A DNA stretch of 64,000 bases from a virus. Below the pieces are notes generated by a model. That model made no database searches. It was not told the origin of the DNA and saw only the letters and a program-made list of their open reading frames with translations. How positions within the stretch are numbered: the stretch's first letter is position 1; the number at the start of each line of letters is the position of its first letter. Location of the stretch: IMG/VR virus record IMGVR_UViG_3300017755_000003, positions 1-64,000 of that record, one strand, 5' to 3'. Shown in pieces: positions 16,401 to 25,796 of the stretch. Made by a program: the position numbers and the translations under genes.

Positions 16401-18735
16401 ATATTTCCCTGGTACTAAAAGATTAAATGTTATTAGAGCGTCAGATGGAAAACGTGGTTGGGACCATGTTGTTCCGGGTTGGCCAATTGAAACAAGTTTA
16501 GACGGTTCAACAACTTATAGAATTGAACCAAGAATTATAGCTGAAGATCCAACTTATCTTGCACAGGCAAATAACACAAACAACACAAATGTTTGGCAAC
16601 CAGTTGCAGGTGGTACAGGAAGTACAATGGTAGCATTTCCAGGTAGTGGAACAGACCTTGCACTATACAGTGACGCAGGTGGATCAAGTTGGTCAGCGGC
16701 GGCAGTTGATGCAGGATTTGTAAGACCGACTTGTATGGTAAAATGTAAAGGTAAATTAAAATACTTTATTGCACTAGGTAATGGAGACAGAGCTAACTTG
16801 TCAACAGCAGGTACAGCCTGGGGATCACAACCATATCCAATTACACAACGTAACTGGGTAGACATAGCTGAAGGACCATTTAGTGACACATCACATACAG
16901 TAATTGCAATAGCAGATGACTCAGATGAATTAGCTGTATCAACAACAGACGGAACTACTTGGACTTATGTAACTTCAGGTATGGGAACAGGATTAAAACA
17001 TATTAAATATGGTAATGGTAAGTGGATAGCTGTTAAGGCAGATGGTTCAACTTATGAAAGTATTGACAACGGACTAAACTGGCAATCAACAACAAGAGTT
17101 TGTCCAACAACTTATAATGTAACAGACTTTGCATATGGTAATGGAGTATTTGTAGCGGCAGTACAACCAAACGGAACAGCGGCATTTCCATTTAACCCTG
17201 CAATTCCATCAACAATGATTAGTGATGGAAGTTCGGCAACAACAGCAACGTTTGGTCAACCATCAACGTTCTTTGTTAGCTTTACAAATTATTCAGAAGG
17301 TACTAATAATGCAACTTGGAGAGGTGTAGAAAGTTCTGGTATCATAAACGAACTAGCATGGGGCTTAGACTACAGCGATGGATTGTTTATGGCCGTAGAC
17401 ACCGCAGGTAACATTAGAAGTTCAGACGGTGGCGATGTTTGGGTAACACACTCACAGATTACTCCACCAGCAGGAACATTCAGAGCTAAAGTAAATCCAA
17501 TGACAGGTGGTGATGGACCTAGATTCTTAGTAATTGACACAGGTTCAACGGCAACTGTTAATTCAATCAAGTATGGTAGAAGAGCTCAAATGAGAGTAAC
17601 TACTGACACAGGTAGAATTACACAATTTGTTATGCACGAAACAGGAAGTGGATATGACAATGCTAGTCCACCTACAATAGAAATTGTTGATACACAAAAA
17701 ACTCAAGAAGCTACTATACAAGTTAGAATTAAAGATAAAGTATTAGGACAACCGGCATTTAAAAACAGAGGTGCGGCTTACACTAAATTTAACGCAGTAA
17801 CAATTACTGGTAATGGTTATATTGACAAGTATCAAACAGGTGGTGAAATAATTGTTGACGACTTAACATTGTTACCAAGCCCAGGTGATAACTTAAGATT
17901 CCCAAGTATTACAGATATCATTTACAAGATTGGTACAGCAACAACTATATCAGGAACTGCTCCAAACATAAGAGCAAAATTAAGTATTGCTCCAACAATG
18001 GGTATTCAAGAATCGCCAGAACATAACGAAGCGATTACTATTAGACAAAATTATAGTCAGGTTAGATTAACAGGACATGACTTCCTAGACATTGGTACAG
18101 GTAGTACCTTAACTACTAACTATCCACAGCTTTACACACAAGGATATGGATCAGTTAACCCACCAGAACAACCTTGGGAAACACAAGAATACAATGGTGG
18201 TAGAGTTTTCTATGCAAGTACAGACCAAGATGGTAACTTTAGAGTTGGTGAACTATTTAAAGTTGAGCAGTCAACAGGTATTGTTACAATTAATGCTTCA
18301 CAGTTTGATCTAGCAGGACTAGATGAATTAAGATTGGGTGCATTTATACTTGGTGGTACAAACGCAGTTATTAAAGAGTTCTCAAAAGAGCAAACATTTG
18401 TTGCTAATAGTAACAGTATTGTTCCAACACAGAAAGCTGTGGCGGCATACATACAATCAAGAATAAGCGGTGGTGGAGCAAACGTTTCAGCAAACGCATT
18501 AACGGCTGGAACTTGTAAGTTTAGTCAAATTAACCACTTATCAAATACTGGTGGATTACCAATTAATATTCCGGTGCCCGTAAATAGCTCACATATTCCA
18601 GGTGGAACTATGGTTGCAACTGCATTCAATAACATGAACGCGGATAATGCCATGTTGATGGAATTTGCAGATGACTTTGAGGGGTCAGATGGATACTATA
18701 ACGACGGTGGAAACGGATACGGTGGTACTCAATAA
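13414..18735 (+). CDS. giant fibre protein (1773 residues) with CBM-like repeats, beta-helix and Asp-box propeller
   Basis: Domains in order: residues ~1-480 hold about seven repeats of the form W..GTTY..GDIV.YGG..Y.C...H, a pattern like carbohydrate-binding modules 5/12. Residues ~525-760 begin YYVATNGKDDTGFG and contain PAGVAIVGDELRSTTI, as in pectate-lyase-like beta-helices. Residues ~1100-1360 carry three Asp-boxes (STTDGTTW, ESIDNGLNW, SSDGGDVW), which indicate a BNR-type beta-propeller. The C-terminus (FYASTDQDGNFRVGELFKVE, VPTQKAVAAYI) is a fibre-end module shared with the next gene. Likely a host-binding tail fibre or spike; the propeller could bind or cleave glycans, but I see no full sialidase active site. 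Confidence 0.88.
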   Translation: MAQFNLARIRYNWKNVWLPGATYIKDDIVREGGNVYICMVGHISDQTSFSTDLNAVPGKWLKNAEGYAWRGNWDVNTRFKVGDLFKYNGVVYRVLEEHVSDQLASNGISEDLGKLIGYAKTPNWRIDWTNSTLYKVDDVVKYGGFLYQCLAEHTSSTTVAGLEQDSDKWDIVSRSDDWKLDWTVSSRYKKDDIVRYGGLMYRCNTGHTSASTTILGLEQDLAKWDVIWEGIVYKGEWQSNLDSSGIRYRIGDIVKYGPTLWKCKTYHSSLTDFDEAKFDIWMPGLGYEAVWNNAAVYQPGDIVIYGGYTYVSMTNNTGSPPSVTGVFYEGESLQGLYDWELMITGYQMQGEWDSGANYKTGDVVRNKGFVYIAVQDSTNQQPDALDPEFRGYYDPGSTRSTEGGISMYWQLLITGTYYRGEWFAAQAYVLGDIVVHKSTSYKCIQAHAGDDSTLVTPDQDTTNSYWITLAQGNPNNVTQYRGDLRTHDGTNHDKLSIGSPGQALKVVSGVPAWERLGEVNKVYYVATNGKDDTGFGLTISAPFASVKYATQYILQDEANRAPATIFVATGLYEEITPIQVPAGVAIVGDELRSTTIQPQVGYETNDMFRVRNGCGIRNMTLQGMSGVLGSVDNYGAQVPNTGAYVALDPGSGPADTSVWITNKSTYVQNVTTIGTACIGMKVDGALHNGGNKSIVANDFTQVISDGIGMWCNADGKSELVSVFTYFAHIGYYCTAGGKIRATNGNNSYGKYGSFAEGEFSGETPITATLNNKYYDAEAPVVYNNANQIFGLGFTHAGEHYDDATFTITGSGSGVDVDNDFIEQRNASISQIRMMDPGDSSLPGGRGHVTGVRNSGQGGSNLDITIANSDAETSAAKYVGRAILTVNNVSGADATRVGNPLDAPYTYTNVPGTSNNPFANVSLMRFTIVVDSGGTCTVTATNGGDSFRVGDIITVADLDIGNFGGVPLTFDVATISKSMQIFIEEGKGVGQYGIIDEYFPGTKRLNVIRASDGKRGWDHVVPGWPIETSLDGSTTYRIEPRIIAEDPTYLAQANNTNNTNVWQPVAGGTGSTMVAFPGSGTDLALYSDAGGSSWSAAAVDAGFVRPTCMVKCKGKLKYFIALGNGDRANLSTAGTAWGSQPYPITQRNWVDIAEGPFSDTSHTVIAIADDSDELAVSTTDGTTWTYVTSGMGTGLKHIKYGNGKWIAVKADGSTYESIDNGLNWQSTTRVCPTTYNVTDFAYGNGVFVAAVQPNGTAAFPFNPAIPSTMISDGSSATTATFGQPSTFFVSFTNYSEGTNNATWRGVESSGIINELAWGLDYSDGLFMAVDTAGNIRSSDGGDVWVTHSQITPPAGTFRAKVNPMTGGDGPRFLVIDTGSTATVNSIKYGRRAQMRVTTDTGRITQFVMHETGSGYDNASPPTIEIVDTQKTQEATIQVRIKDKVLGQPAFKNRGAAYTKFNAVTITGNGYIDKYQTGGEIIVDDLTLLPSPGDNLRFPSITDIIYKIGTATTISGTAPNIRAKLSIAPTMGIQESPEHNEAITIRQNYSQVRLTGHDFLDIGTGSTLTTNYPQLYTQGYGSVNPPEQPWETQEYNGGRVFYASTDQDGNFRVGELFKVEQSTGIVTINASQFDLAGLDELRLGAFILGGTNAVIKEFSKEQTFVANSNSIVPTQKAVAAYIQSRISGGGANVSANALTAGTCKFSQINHLSNTGGLPINIPVPVNSSHIPGGTMVATAFNNMNADNAMLMEFADDFEGSDGYYNDGGNGYGGTQ

Positions 18736-18736
18736 T

Positions 18737-18744
18737 GATAAATA
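18737..18744 (+). promoter_or_regulatory. T4-type late promoter element GATAAATA
   Basis: GATAAATA in the 33-base gap between the two giant fibres, with predicted start near 18750 and AAGGAT in the short leader. Confidence 0.7.
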
Positions 18745-18768
18745 ACAGTAATAAGGATTTAAAACACA

Positions 18769-21700
18769 ATGGCTGAGTTTAAACTAGGTAGAATTAGGTT
18801 TGTATGGAAGGGTGCATGGGCATCAGGTACCACATATTACAAAGACGATATCGTAAGACACGGCGGTAGAACTTACTACTGTGCCGTTGGTCATACTTCA
18901 ACTACATTATTCACAACAGACGAAGCTACAAAATGGAACTTATTCAGTGATGGTCAATCATGGCAAGGTGACTGGGTAGCAGGAACTTACTACAAACAGA
19001 ACGACATTGTTAAGTATGGTGGTTATCTATATGTTGCCAACACGGCTCACACAGCAGAAGTTGATGGTGGAACGGCTGGTAAACTAGAAACTGATCAGGC
19101 TAAATGGGATTTATTTGCAGAAGGCTTTGATTGGAAAAACGTTTGGACAGTTGCAACAACTTATAAAATAAATGACCTAGTAAAATATGGTGGAACAGTT
19201 TACCTTTGTACAACTCCACACACTTCATCAGGTACATTTGCCACAGACATAGATGGATTAGAAGCAGATCAAGCCAAGTGGGACACATTTTCAAAAGGTA
19301 TTGACTGGAAAACAGACTGGATAGTATCTACAAAATACAGAATCAACGACACAGTACGTTACGGTGGACAACTTTACATTTGTAACGAAGGTCACTTATC
19401 AGCGGCAACAACCGCAGAAGGACTTGAAGTTGATCAATACAAATGGGATTACGCACACAAAGGTATTGAATACAAATCAGTACACGCAACAGCAACAAGA
19501 TATAAAGTTAATGACGTTGTTAAGTATGGTGGCGGACTTTGGATTGCAACAAGACATCACACTTCCGGTGGAACAGATTTAGCAAGTGACAATGCAGTAA
19601 CTGGCGTTGTTGCAACAGTAGGATCAATTAGTGCCGCTGATGCAACTAGAACAGCAGGAACATATAAAGACATACAAGGTTCAAGCAGTGGATCAGGTAC
19701 AGGACAAAGATTTAATATTACCATTGATGGTACAGGCGCGGCAACTGTTACAGTAACATTTGGCGGATCAGGACACTCAGCTTCAGATACAATTACAGTA
19801 ACAAACGGGTTCATTGGAGGCACAGGTGCTTCTTTAACTTTTAATGTTGCAACAATTACACAAACAACTAACTGGTCACAATTTGTTCCAGGATTAGAGT
19901 TTGAAGATTCTTGGGCAAGTTCAACAACTTACCAAGCAGGTGACTTTGTAACATACGGTGGTTACTCTTATATTGCAAAAACAAATCACAGTAACGTTGT
20001 TCCATATGGTAACGCATCAACTTGGGATTTATTTACAACAGGATTTAGTTTAAAAGGTGACTACGCAACTGCAACAGCGGCAGTTAACGGTACAACTTCA
20101 AGTTCAACTGCATTAGTAGTTGACGGTAACGTTGGTACTATTGCACAAGGCATGGTAGTAACTGGAACAGGTATTTCAGGTGTAGTTACAGTAACAACAG
20201 TTACAGATCAAAATAATTTAGTATTAAGTTCAGCACAGAGTTTAACTAACGATGTTGCTTTATCTTTCAACACATCATACAGAACAGGTGATGTTGTTAG
20301 AGTTGGTGGTTACACATATCTTGCAATAGCAGATACAACAGGTAACAGACCACCAAACGCAAGTTACTGGGAAAAACTTAACGAAGGTATTAACTGGAGA
20401 GACAGTTGGACTAACGCAACTTACTATGACGTAGGTGATGCTGTTAGAGGTATTAACAACGTTAACTCTTATATTTGTGTAACTGCACATACATCAGATC
20501 AAACTTCTGCACAGAACAGACCAGATCAAGATGTTGACGGTAGTGAATGGAAATTAATTTCAGGTGGTGCTGAGTCAGGCAACTTAACAACTGCTGGTGA
20601 CTTATTGTACTACGGTGGATCAGGACCAGCTAGATTACCAGTAGGTATTGCAGGACAGGTATTAAAAGTAAATGACGCCGGGAATGCTCCGGAATGGTCA
20701 TATTTTGGACAAGTAGATCAAGTTTATTATGTAAGTCCAGCAGGTAAAGATGAAGCGGCACCAGGATATGGTGTTACTATTGACAAACCTTGGAAAACAT
20801 TAAGACATAGTTTACGTGAAATTAAACGTGGACCAAGAAATCCAATTCTAGCAGATATTTTAACAAGAAACAAACACTTTATCCAAGTTGAAGCAGGTAA
20901 AGAATATCCAGCTTACCAAATTGCAAATGCAGGTGGTAGTGGTATTTGGAACGGCTTTACTTTTGACAATGCAAAATGTCAAAGAGATATGGGATTAATC
21001 ACTGACGCAATCATACATGATTTAAGACATGGTGGTAATGAGCGTTCAAGAGAGATGGCACAGGCATACTTTAGCACAGGTGGTGCTTCATATGTTGCAG
21101 GACAAGAAGCAAATACAGTAGAAGTTATTAATTACGCAAATACAATGATGCAGAGAATTGCACAGAACTTAACTGTTACAACAAATTACCAAGCATTAAA
21201 CGGTATTGCCGTAAACGCAAGAGTATTACAATATACTTCAGCTCTATCACCAGAGACTGGAAATACAACAATAATTGCGGCCTTACTTGCTACTATTACA
21301 GAAGTTATTACAGCAGGAAACTTAACAGGATTAAATCCTAAAGTAAAACCAAACACAACATTATTTGTTAAAACAGGAAAATTTACAGAAGTACTTCCGT
21401 TGATTGTACCGGCAGATACAGCAGTTGTTGGTGACGAATTACGTTCAACAGAGATTGGTGTATACCCAACAGGTATAACAGGAACAAATGATGCTACACT
21501 TTCAATGGCGGCTTTAACTAGAATCAAAGCTGTTATGAGTGATTTAATTTTAGGTAACGCAATTACAAAAACACCAGCAGGTGCAATGGTTAAAGTTGAT
21601 ACTTTTAGTGCCGCTGACGCAAGTAGAACACAAGGTAGCTACACAGGTGTTGCAGGAGCAAGTGCAGGATCAGGAACAGTTGGTACGTTTGACGTAACTG

Positions 21701-24700
21701 TTGATGCAAATGGTGCCGTAACAGCAGTAACAGTTGTTACTGGTGGATCAGGACACGTACTTAACGATACAATTACAATTAACGACTCAGTACTAGGTGG
21801 CGGAGGCGGAGCAAACTTTACTTGTGACGTTTCGGAGATTGCCGCAGGTAATACACAAACACAAAATGATGCTTTACCAGATGGTGATGCAACAGCAGTA
21901 ACTACTATGACTGGTTTAATTGATGATATCACTAACAAAATTAACTTTGGTGTAAACGGTGTAGGTTCAGACATTGTTGTAACAGGACAAACTACAACGA
22001 ATGCTAGAGCAGGCGATGTTTATGCTAGAGGTACTTTGTATGCTAACTTAGACTTTATCATTGAAGAAGGTCAAGAATATATTAAAGCAAACAATACAAA
22101 AATGTACATGGAGAAAGAAGCAACATATGGTTCTACTCACGGTGCAAAATGTAAAGACGATTTAAAACGTTACATAGAAGCTATATTAGATGATGTAAGA
22201 GATTACGGAAACTACAATTCAGTATTAGCGGCAAGATATCTAGTAAATGCGATCCAAGGATCTAATTTAGAAGATATGTTCTACATGGAAAACGGTACTG
22301 GTTTAAGAAACTGTACTGTTAAAGGATTATCAGGAACATTAGGTAGTGCAAACGCATATGGATCTAAACGTCCAACAGCAGGTGCTTTTGTTTCACTTAA
22401 CCCAAGTTGGGGACCAGCAGATACAAGAGCTTGGATATCAACACGTTCACCATACGTACAAAACGTAACAACTTTTGGTACAAAATGTGTTGGAATGAAA
22501 GTTGATGGAGATATACACGCAGGTGGTAACGATTCGATCGTTGCTAACGACTTTACACAGATCTTAGATCAAGGTATTGGTGCTTGGGTAACTAACTTAG
22601 GTAGAGCAGAGCTTGTTTCCGTGTTCTCATACTACGGACACATTGGATACCTAGCAGAAAACGGCGGAAAAATTAGAGGAACCAACGGTAACAGTTCATA
22701 TGGTGACTTTGGTTGTGTTGCAGAAGGTGTTGATTTAACAGAATCACCAATTGAAGCATTTGTTGATAACAGATCATTTGATGCACTTGTAGGTGCAACT
22801 ATAACTGATAACAATAATATCATTGCAATAGAATATCAAAATGCAGGAAGAGATTACACACCATCCACAACAACAATTAGTTTCAGTGGTGACGGTTATG
22901 GTATAACAGGATTAACTCCTGTTGTAGTAACAGGTGGTTTAATGGAAGTTAGAATGACAGGTGACGCTACAACATTTGGTGGCGCTGATTACAAAACTGC
23001 AACTAACACTCCACAGGCAGGTACCGCAACAGAAATTACTTTATCCAACACTGACGTGGCGTTAAGTGCGGCGTATGTTGGAATGGCAGTATTCATTACA
23101 GGTGGTAAAGGTGCTGGACAGTATGGTTATGTTAACACATACAACGCAGGTACTAAAGTTGCTACAATTAAAAAATATTCAGACAACAGTGATGGTTGGG
23201 AACAAATTGTAAGTGGTAGAGCTATTGAAGCCGCGTTAGACAACACAACAGTTTATAGTGTTGAGCCAAGAGTTGTTGTACAGGCTCCAGGAAATGATGG
23301 ATCAACAGCAACATCAACTGCATTATGTAGAGCCAAAGTTGCAGATGGAAAAATTAGTGAAGTAAGAATTATCCACCCAGGAAGTTCTTATACAACTGCA
23401 CCAACAGTAACATTTACAGATCCTAACAATACAGCAGATGCTCCATTAGAAACATTTGTTGGTGATGGTGTATTAGCACAACCGGCATTTACTTCAAGAG
23501 GTACAGGTTGGACAACTTTAAGTGCAACTATTGAAGATGTAGGTCAAGAAAAAGATATCACAGGTGTTACCTTTACTGCTAATCCTTATGCAGAAATATT
23601 ATTAACTGCAAACAAAGAATATATTGCAGATGAAACAGTGGCTTGGATTAACAATAAGATTGCTACAGAACCAAACTCAACTACTTGGGGTGGATTTATT
23701 TACGATTCAGTTAAGTGTGAAAGAGATACTAAACTAATCATTGACGCTATGTTACATGATATTAAGTTTGGTGGAACTAGAGAAACACTTAAGGCGGCTA
23801 AGGCTTACTGGATTGGTACACAATCACAAGTAACTGGACAACAAACACAAACAGTATTATCATTGTTACAAGCAAAAGTAATTATTAATGATTACGTAAT
23901 GGATAATGCGGCTTACACTTCTTTACAGTCAGTAACTTCACAAACTACAAACAGTAACAATGGTGAAGCGGCGGCACAAACTAAAGTTGCAGAATTGTTT
24001 GCACTTATAACTGAAGTAATTAATAACGGTTTAGGTGCGGCAGATAGTTTCCCAGCAGGACCTGGTGTGGTTAACTTAACAGTTGCAACACATAACTTGT
24101 TAGACAGAACAAAAATTTCAATTAAAGAAGTTGGTGGTACAACACAGATTAATGCAAACAACTATTATGTAAAAGTTATTGATGCAAATACTTTACAACT
24201 TTATATTGATAAAGATTTATTATTCCCAGCAGTACTTACAACTGGAACAGCTTATAGTTCAGGTGGTAAGATTACATTTGGTGCTGGTTACAGAGATGCA
24301 AAACAATCTGGAAAATATGTACAGGTTGAAGGTATGTTAGCCATACCACAAGCGGGTGCTAACGTAGTACTTGCTGATCAGCCAAACATATTCTTTAAAC
24401 TTGTTAGTGTTACGAACTTGACAGGGTCAGGACCATACGCGGCACTATTACAAATTTCACCAGATCAAGAAATTGACAATGCACCAGCACATGGTGTAAA
24501 AGTTGAGATGAGAATTAGATATTCACAGGTACGTTTGACAGGACATGACTTCCTAGATATTGGTACAGGTGGATTTACTACAACAAATTATCCTGGAACA
24601 CCAACTATACCATCAGATCCATTAGATGAAGCAGTTACTGGTGGAGGCGGAAGAGTATTCTTTACGTCAACTGACCAAGATGGTAACTTTAGAGTTGGTG

Positions 24701-25089
24701 GATTGTTCAACGTTGAACAGGCAACTGGTATTGCTACCCTAAATGCTGATGCATTTAGTATTTCAGGATTACAAGAACTACAGCTTGGTAGTGTTGCATT
24801 AGGTGGAACAGGTGCTACAATTAACGAGTTTAGTACAGATGGAACATTTACAGCAAATAGTGATAGCATTGTGCCAACACAGAAGGCAATTAAGACATAT
24901 ATTACCTCCCAAATTGGTGGCGGTGCTTCAGAATTGAACGTAAATACAGTTACAGCTGGTGTAGTACATATTAGCGGAAACACGATTACAACAACGACGG
25001 CGGTTCCGATAAATATAACTGCAACAATGAACTTTACTGGTGGTATTAGTGGATCACCGGTAGCGATGCAACAATTTATATTGAGTTAA
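18769..25089 (+). CDS. giant fibre protein (2106 residues), paralogue of the preceding gene
   Basis: Begins like its neighbour (FKLGRIRFVWKGAWASGTTY) with about eight W..Y..GDIVKYGG..Y.C...H repeats over residues 1-610, then the same beta-helix start (YYVSPAGKDEAAPGYGV, VPADTAVVGDELRSTEI) and the same C-terminal module (FFTSTDQDGNFRVGGLFNVE, VPTQKAIKTYI). It lacks the Asp-box propeller. Instead it carries three copies of a helical module around KC.RD..L..DA..HD...GG (nt ~20975, ~22150, ~23710), and two GG.GH...DTI.I modules near 19750 and 21740. Probably a second receptor-binding fibre; the shared ends suggest the same attachment point with exchanged middles. Confidence 0.88.
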   Translation: MAEFKLGRIRFVWKGAWASGTTYYKDDIVRHGGRTYYCAVGHTSTTLFTTDEATKWNLFSDGQSWQGDWVAGTYYKQNDIVKYGGYLYVANTAHTAEVDGGTAGKLETDQAKWDLFAEGFDWKNVWTVATTYKINDLVKYGGTVYLCTTPHTSSGTFATDIDGLEADQAKWDTFSKGIDWKTDWIVSTKYRINDTVRYGGQLYICNEGHLSAATTAEGLEVDQYKWDYAHKGIEYKSVHATATRYKVNDVVKYGGGLWIATRHHTSGGTDLASDNAVTGVVATVGSISAADATRTAGTYKDIQGSSSGSGTGQRFNITIDGTGAATVTVTFGGSGHSASDTITVTNGFIGGTGASLTFNVATITQTTNWSQFVPGLEFEDSWASSTTYQAGDFVTYGGYSYIAKTNHSNVVPYGNASTWDLFTTGFSLKGDYATATAAVNGTTSSSTALVVDGNVGTIAQGMVVTGTGISGVVTVTTVTDQNNLVLSSAQSLTNDVALSFNTSYRTGDVVRVGGYTYLAIADTTGNRPPNASYWEKLNEGINWRDSWTNATYYDVGDAVRGINNVNSYICVTAHTSDQTSAQNRPDQDVDGSEWKLISGGAESGNLTTAGDLLYYGGSGPARLPVGIAGQVLKVNDAGNAPEWSYFGQVDQVYYVSPAGKDEAAPGYGVTIDKPWKTLRHSLREIKRGPRNPILADILTRNKHFIQVEAGKEYPAYQIANAGGSGIWNGFTFDNAKCQRDMGLITDAIIHDLRHGGNERSREMAQAYFSTGGASYVAGQEANTVEVINYANTMMQRIAQNLTVTTNYQALNGIAVNARVLQYTSALSPETGNTTIIAALLATITEVITAGNLTGLNPKVKPNTTLFVKTGKFTEVLPLIVPADTAVVGDELRSTEIGVYPTGITGTNDATLSMAALTRIKAVMSDLILGNAITKTPAGAMVKVDTFSAADASRTQGSYTGVAGASAGSGTVGTFDVTVDANGAVTAVTVVTGGSGHVLNDTITINDSVLGGGGGANFTCDVSEIAAGNTQTQNDALPDGDATAVTTMTGLIDDITNKINFGVNGVGSDIVVTGQTTTNARAGDVYARGTLYANLDFIIEEGQEYIKANNTKMYMEKEATYGSTHGAKCKDDLKRYIEAILDDVRDYGNYNSVLAARYLVNAIQGSNLEDMFYMENGTGLRNCTVKGLSGTLGSANAYGSKRPTAGAFVSLNPSWGPADTRAWISTRSPYVQNVTTFGTKCVGMKVDGDIHAGGNDSIVANDFTQILDQGIGAWVTNLGRAELVSVFSYYGHIGYLAENGGKIRGTNGNSSYGDFGCVAEGVDLTESPIEAFVDNRSFDALVGATITDNNNIIAIEYQNAGRDYTPSTTTISFSGDGYGITGLTPVVVTGGLMEVRMTGDATTFGGADYKTATNTPQAGTATEITLSNTDVALSAAYVGMAVFITGGKGAGQYGYVNTYNAGTKVATIKKYSDNSDGWEQIVSGRAIEAALDNTTVYSVEPRVVVQAPGNDGSTATSTALCRAKVADGKISEVRIIHPGSSYTTAPTVTFTDPNNTADAPLETFVGDGVLAQPAFTSRGTGWTTLSATIEDVGQEKDITGVTFTANPYAEILLTANKEYIADETVAWINNKIATEPNSTTWGGFIYDSVKCERDTKLIIDAMLHDIKFGGTRETLKAAKAYWIGTQSQVTGQQTQTVLSLLQAKVIINDYVMDNAAYTSLQSVTSQTTNSNNGEAAAQTKVAELFALITEVINNGLGAADSFPAGPGVVNLTVATHNLLDRTKISIKEVGGTTQINANNYYVKVIDANTLQLYIDKDLLFPAVLTTGTAYSSGGKITFGAGYRDAKQSGKYVQVEGMLAIPQAGANVVLADQPNIFFKLVSVTNLTGSGPYAALLQISPDQEIDNAPAHGVKVEMRIRYSQVRLTGHDFLDIGTGGFTTTNYPGTPTIPSDPLDEAVTGGGGRVFFTSTDQDGNFRVGGLFNVEQATGIATLNADAFSISGLQELQLGSVALGGTGATINEFSTDGTFTANSDSIVPTQKAIKTYITSQIGGGASELNVNTVTAGVVHISGNTITTTTAVPINITATMNFTGGISGSPVAMQQFILS

Positions 25090-25103
25090 AAGGAGACTAA
25101 ATT

Positions 25104-25424
25104 ATGGCCACAGGAAGATTAGGACACGCAGATTTGGCGGCGGCTACAGATACTTCTCTTTACACTTGTCCAACTAACACTTTTTCAATTGTTACTTGTT
25201 CAATATGTAACAGAGGGAATGCGGCTGTGTCAGTTAGAATTGCGGTTGCTAGTGCGGGAACACCCGTAAACAGCGAATACATTGAGTATGATGTAGAGTT
25301 GTTACCCAAAGGGGTATTAGAAAGATCAGGTATTGCATTGGCGGCAGGGCAAATACTTGTAGTATACTCGAGTGCCGTTAACGTAAGTGCTGTAGCGATG
25401 GGCATTGAAACATCAACAGCATAG
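25104..25424 (+). CDS. small beta-sandwich virion protein (family of three)
   Basis: A 106-residue protein of the same size and strand pattern as those at 8517 and 12684: SIVTCSICNRGNAAVSVRIA, then YIEYDVELLPKGVLERSGIA and a final VVYSSAVNVSAVAMGIE. It follows the 2106-residue fibre by 14 bases with AAGGAG upstream. Its stop overlaps the next late promoter. Three cysteines. Likely the cap or connector partner of the upstream fibre. Confidence 0.75.
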   Translation: MATGRLGHADLAAATDTSLYTCPTNTFSIVTCSICNRGNAAVSVRIAVASAGTPVNSEYIEYDVELLPKGVLERSGIALAAGQILVVYSSAVNVSAVAMGIETSTA

Positions 25425-25431
25425 ATAAATA
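25424..25431 (+). promoter_or_regulatory. T4-type late promoter element GATAAATA
   Basis: GATAAATA overlapping the preceding stop codon; predicted start near 25437 with AAAAGGAAG in the leader of the gene at 25449. Confidence 0.75.
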
Positions 25432-25448
25432 CATAAAAGGAAGATAAA

Positions 25449-25781
25449 ATGGGAAGATATATATCAACAACTGGAACTGCAAGTAGTGTTATCCGTAACG
25501 TAAGTACTACTTTCACTGCCACGGTTAATGATCGTATTCTTGCTAACTCATCAGGTGGAGCATTTACAGTGACTCTACCATTAAACAGTTCTTTACTGGT
25601 TAATGATGTAGTTCAAATCGTCGACGTAACGGGTTCGTTTAACACAAACAACGTAACATTAAGTCGTAACGGTAGTAAGATTCAGAATTTAAGCGAGGAC
25701 TTGGTGCTAGACATTAACAATATTGCGGTTACAATGATTTATACTGGATCAACCTACGGTTGGATTATTTCAGGAACGTAA
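25449..25781 (+). CDS. short beta-structured fibre or spike protein
   Basis: A 110-residue protein: RILANSSGGAFTVTLPLNSS, DVVQIVDVTGSFNTNNVTL and TMIYTGSTYGWIISGT. This strand pattern (a GGAFTVTLP start and a YGWxISG end) is common in the terminal domains of phage fibres. It stands as a separate gene just before the Cys-rich cassette and could be the tip that carries an adhesin. Ribosome site AAAAGGAAG. No cysteine. Confidence 0.75.
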   Translation: MGRYISTTGTASSVIRNVSTTFTATVNDRILANSSGGAFTVTLPLNSSLLVNDVVQIVDVTGSFNTNNVTLSRNGSKIQNLSEDLVLDINNIAVTMIYTGSTYGWIISGT

Positions 25782-25796
25782 GAGAGGAAACAAATT

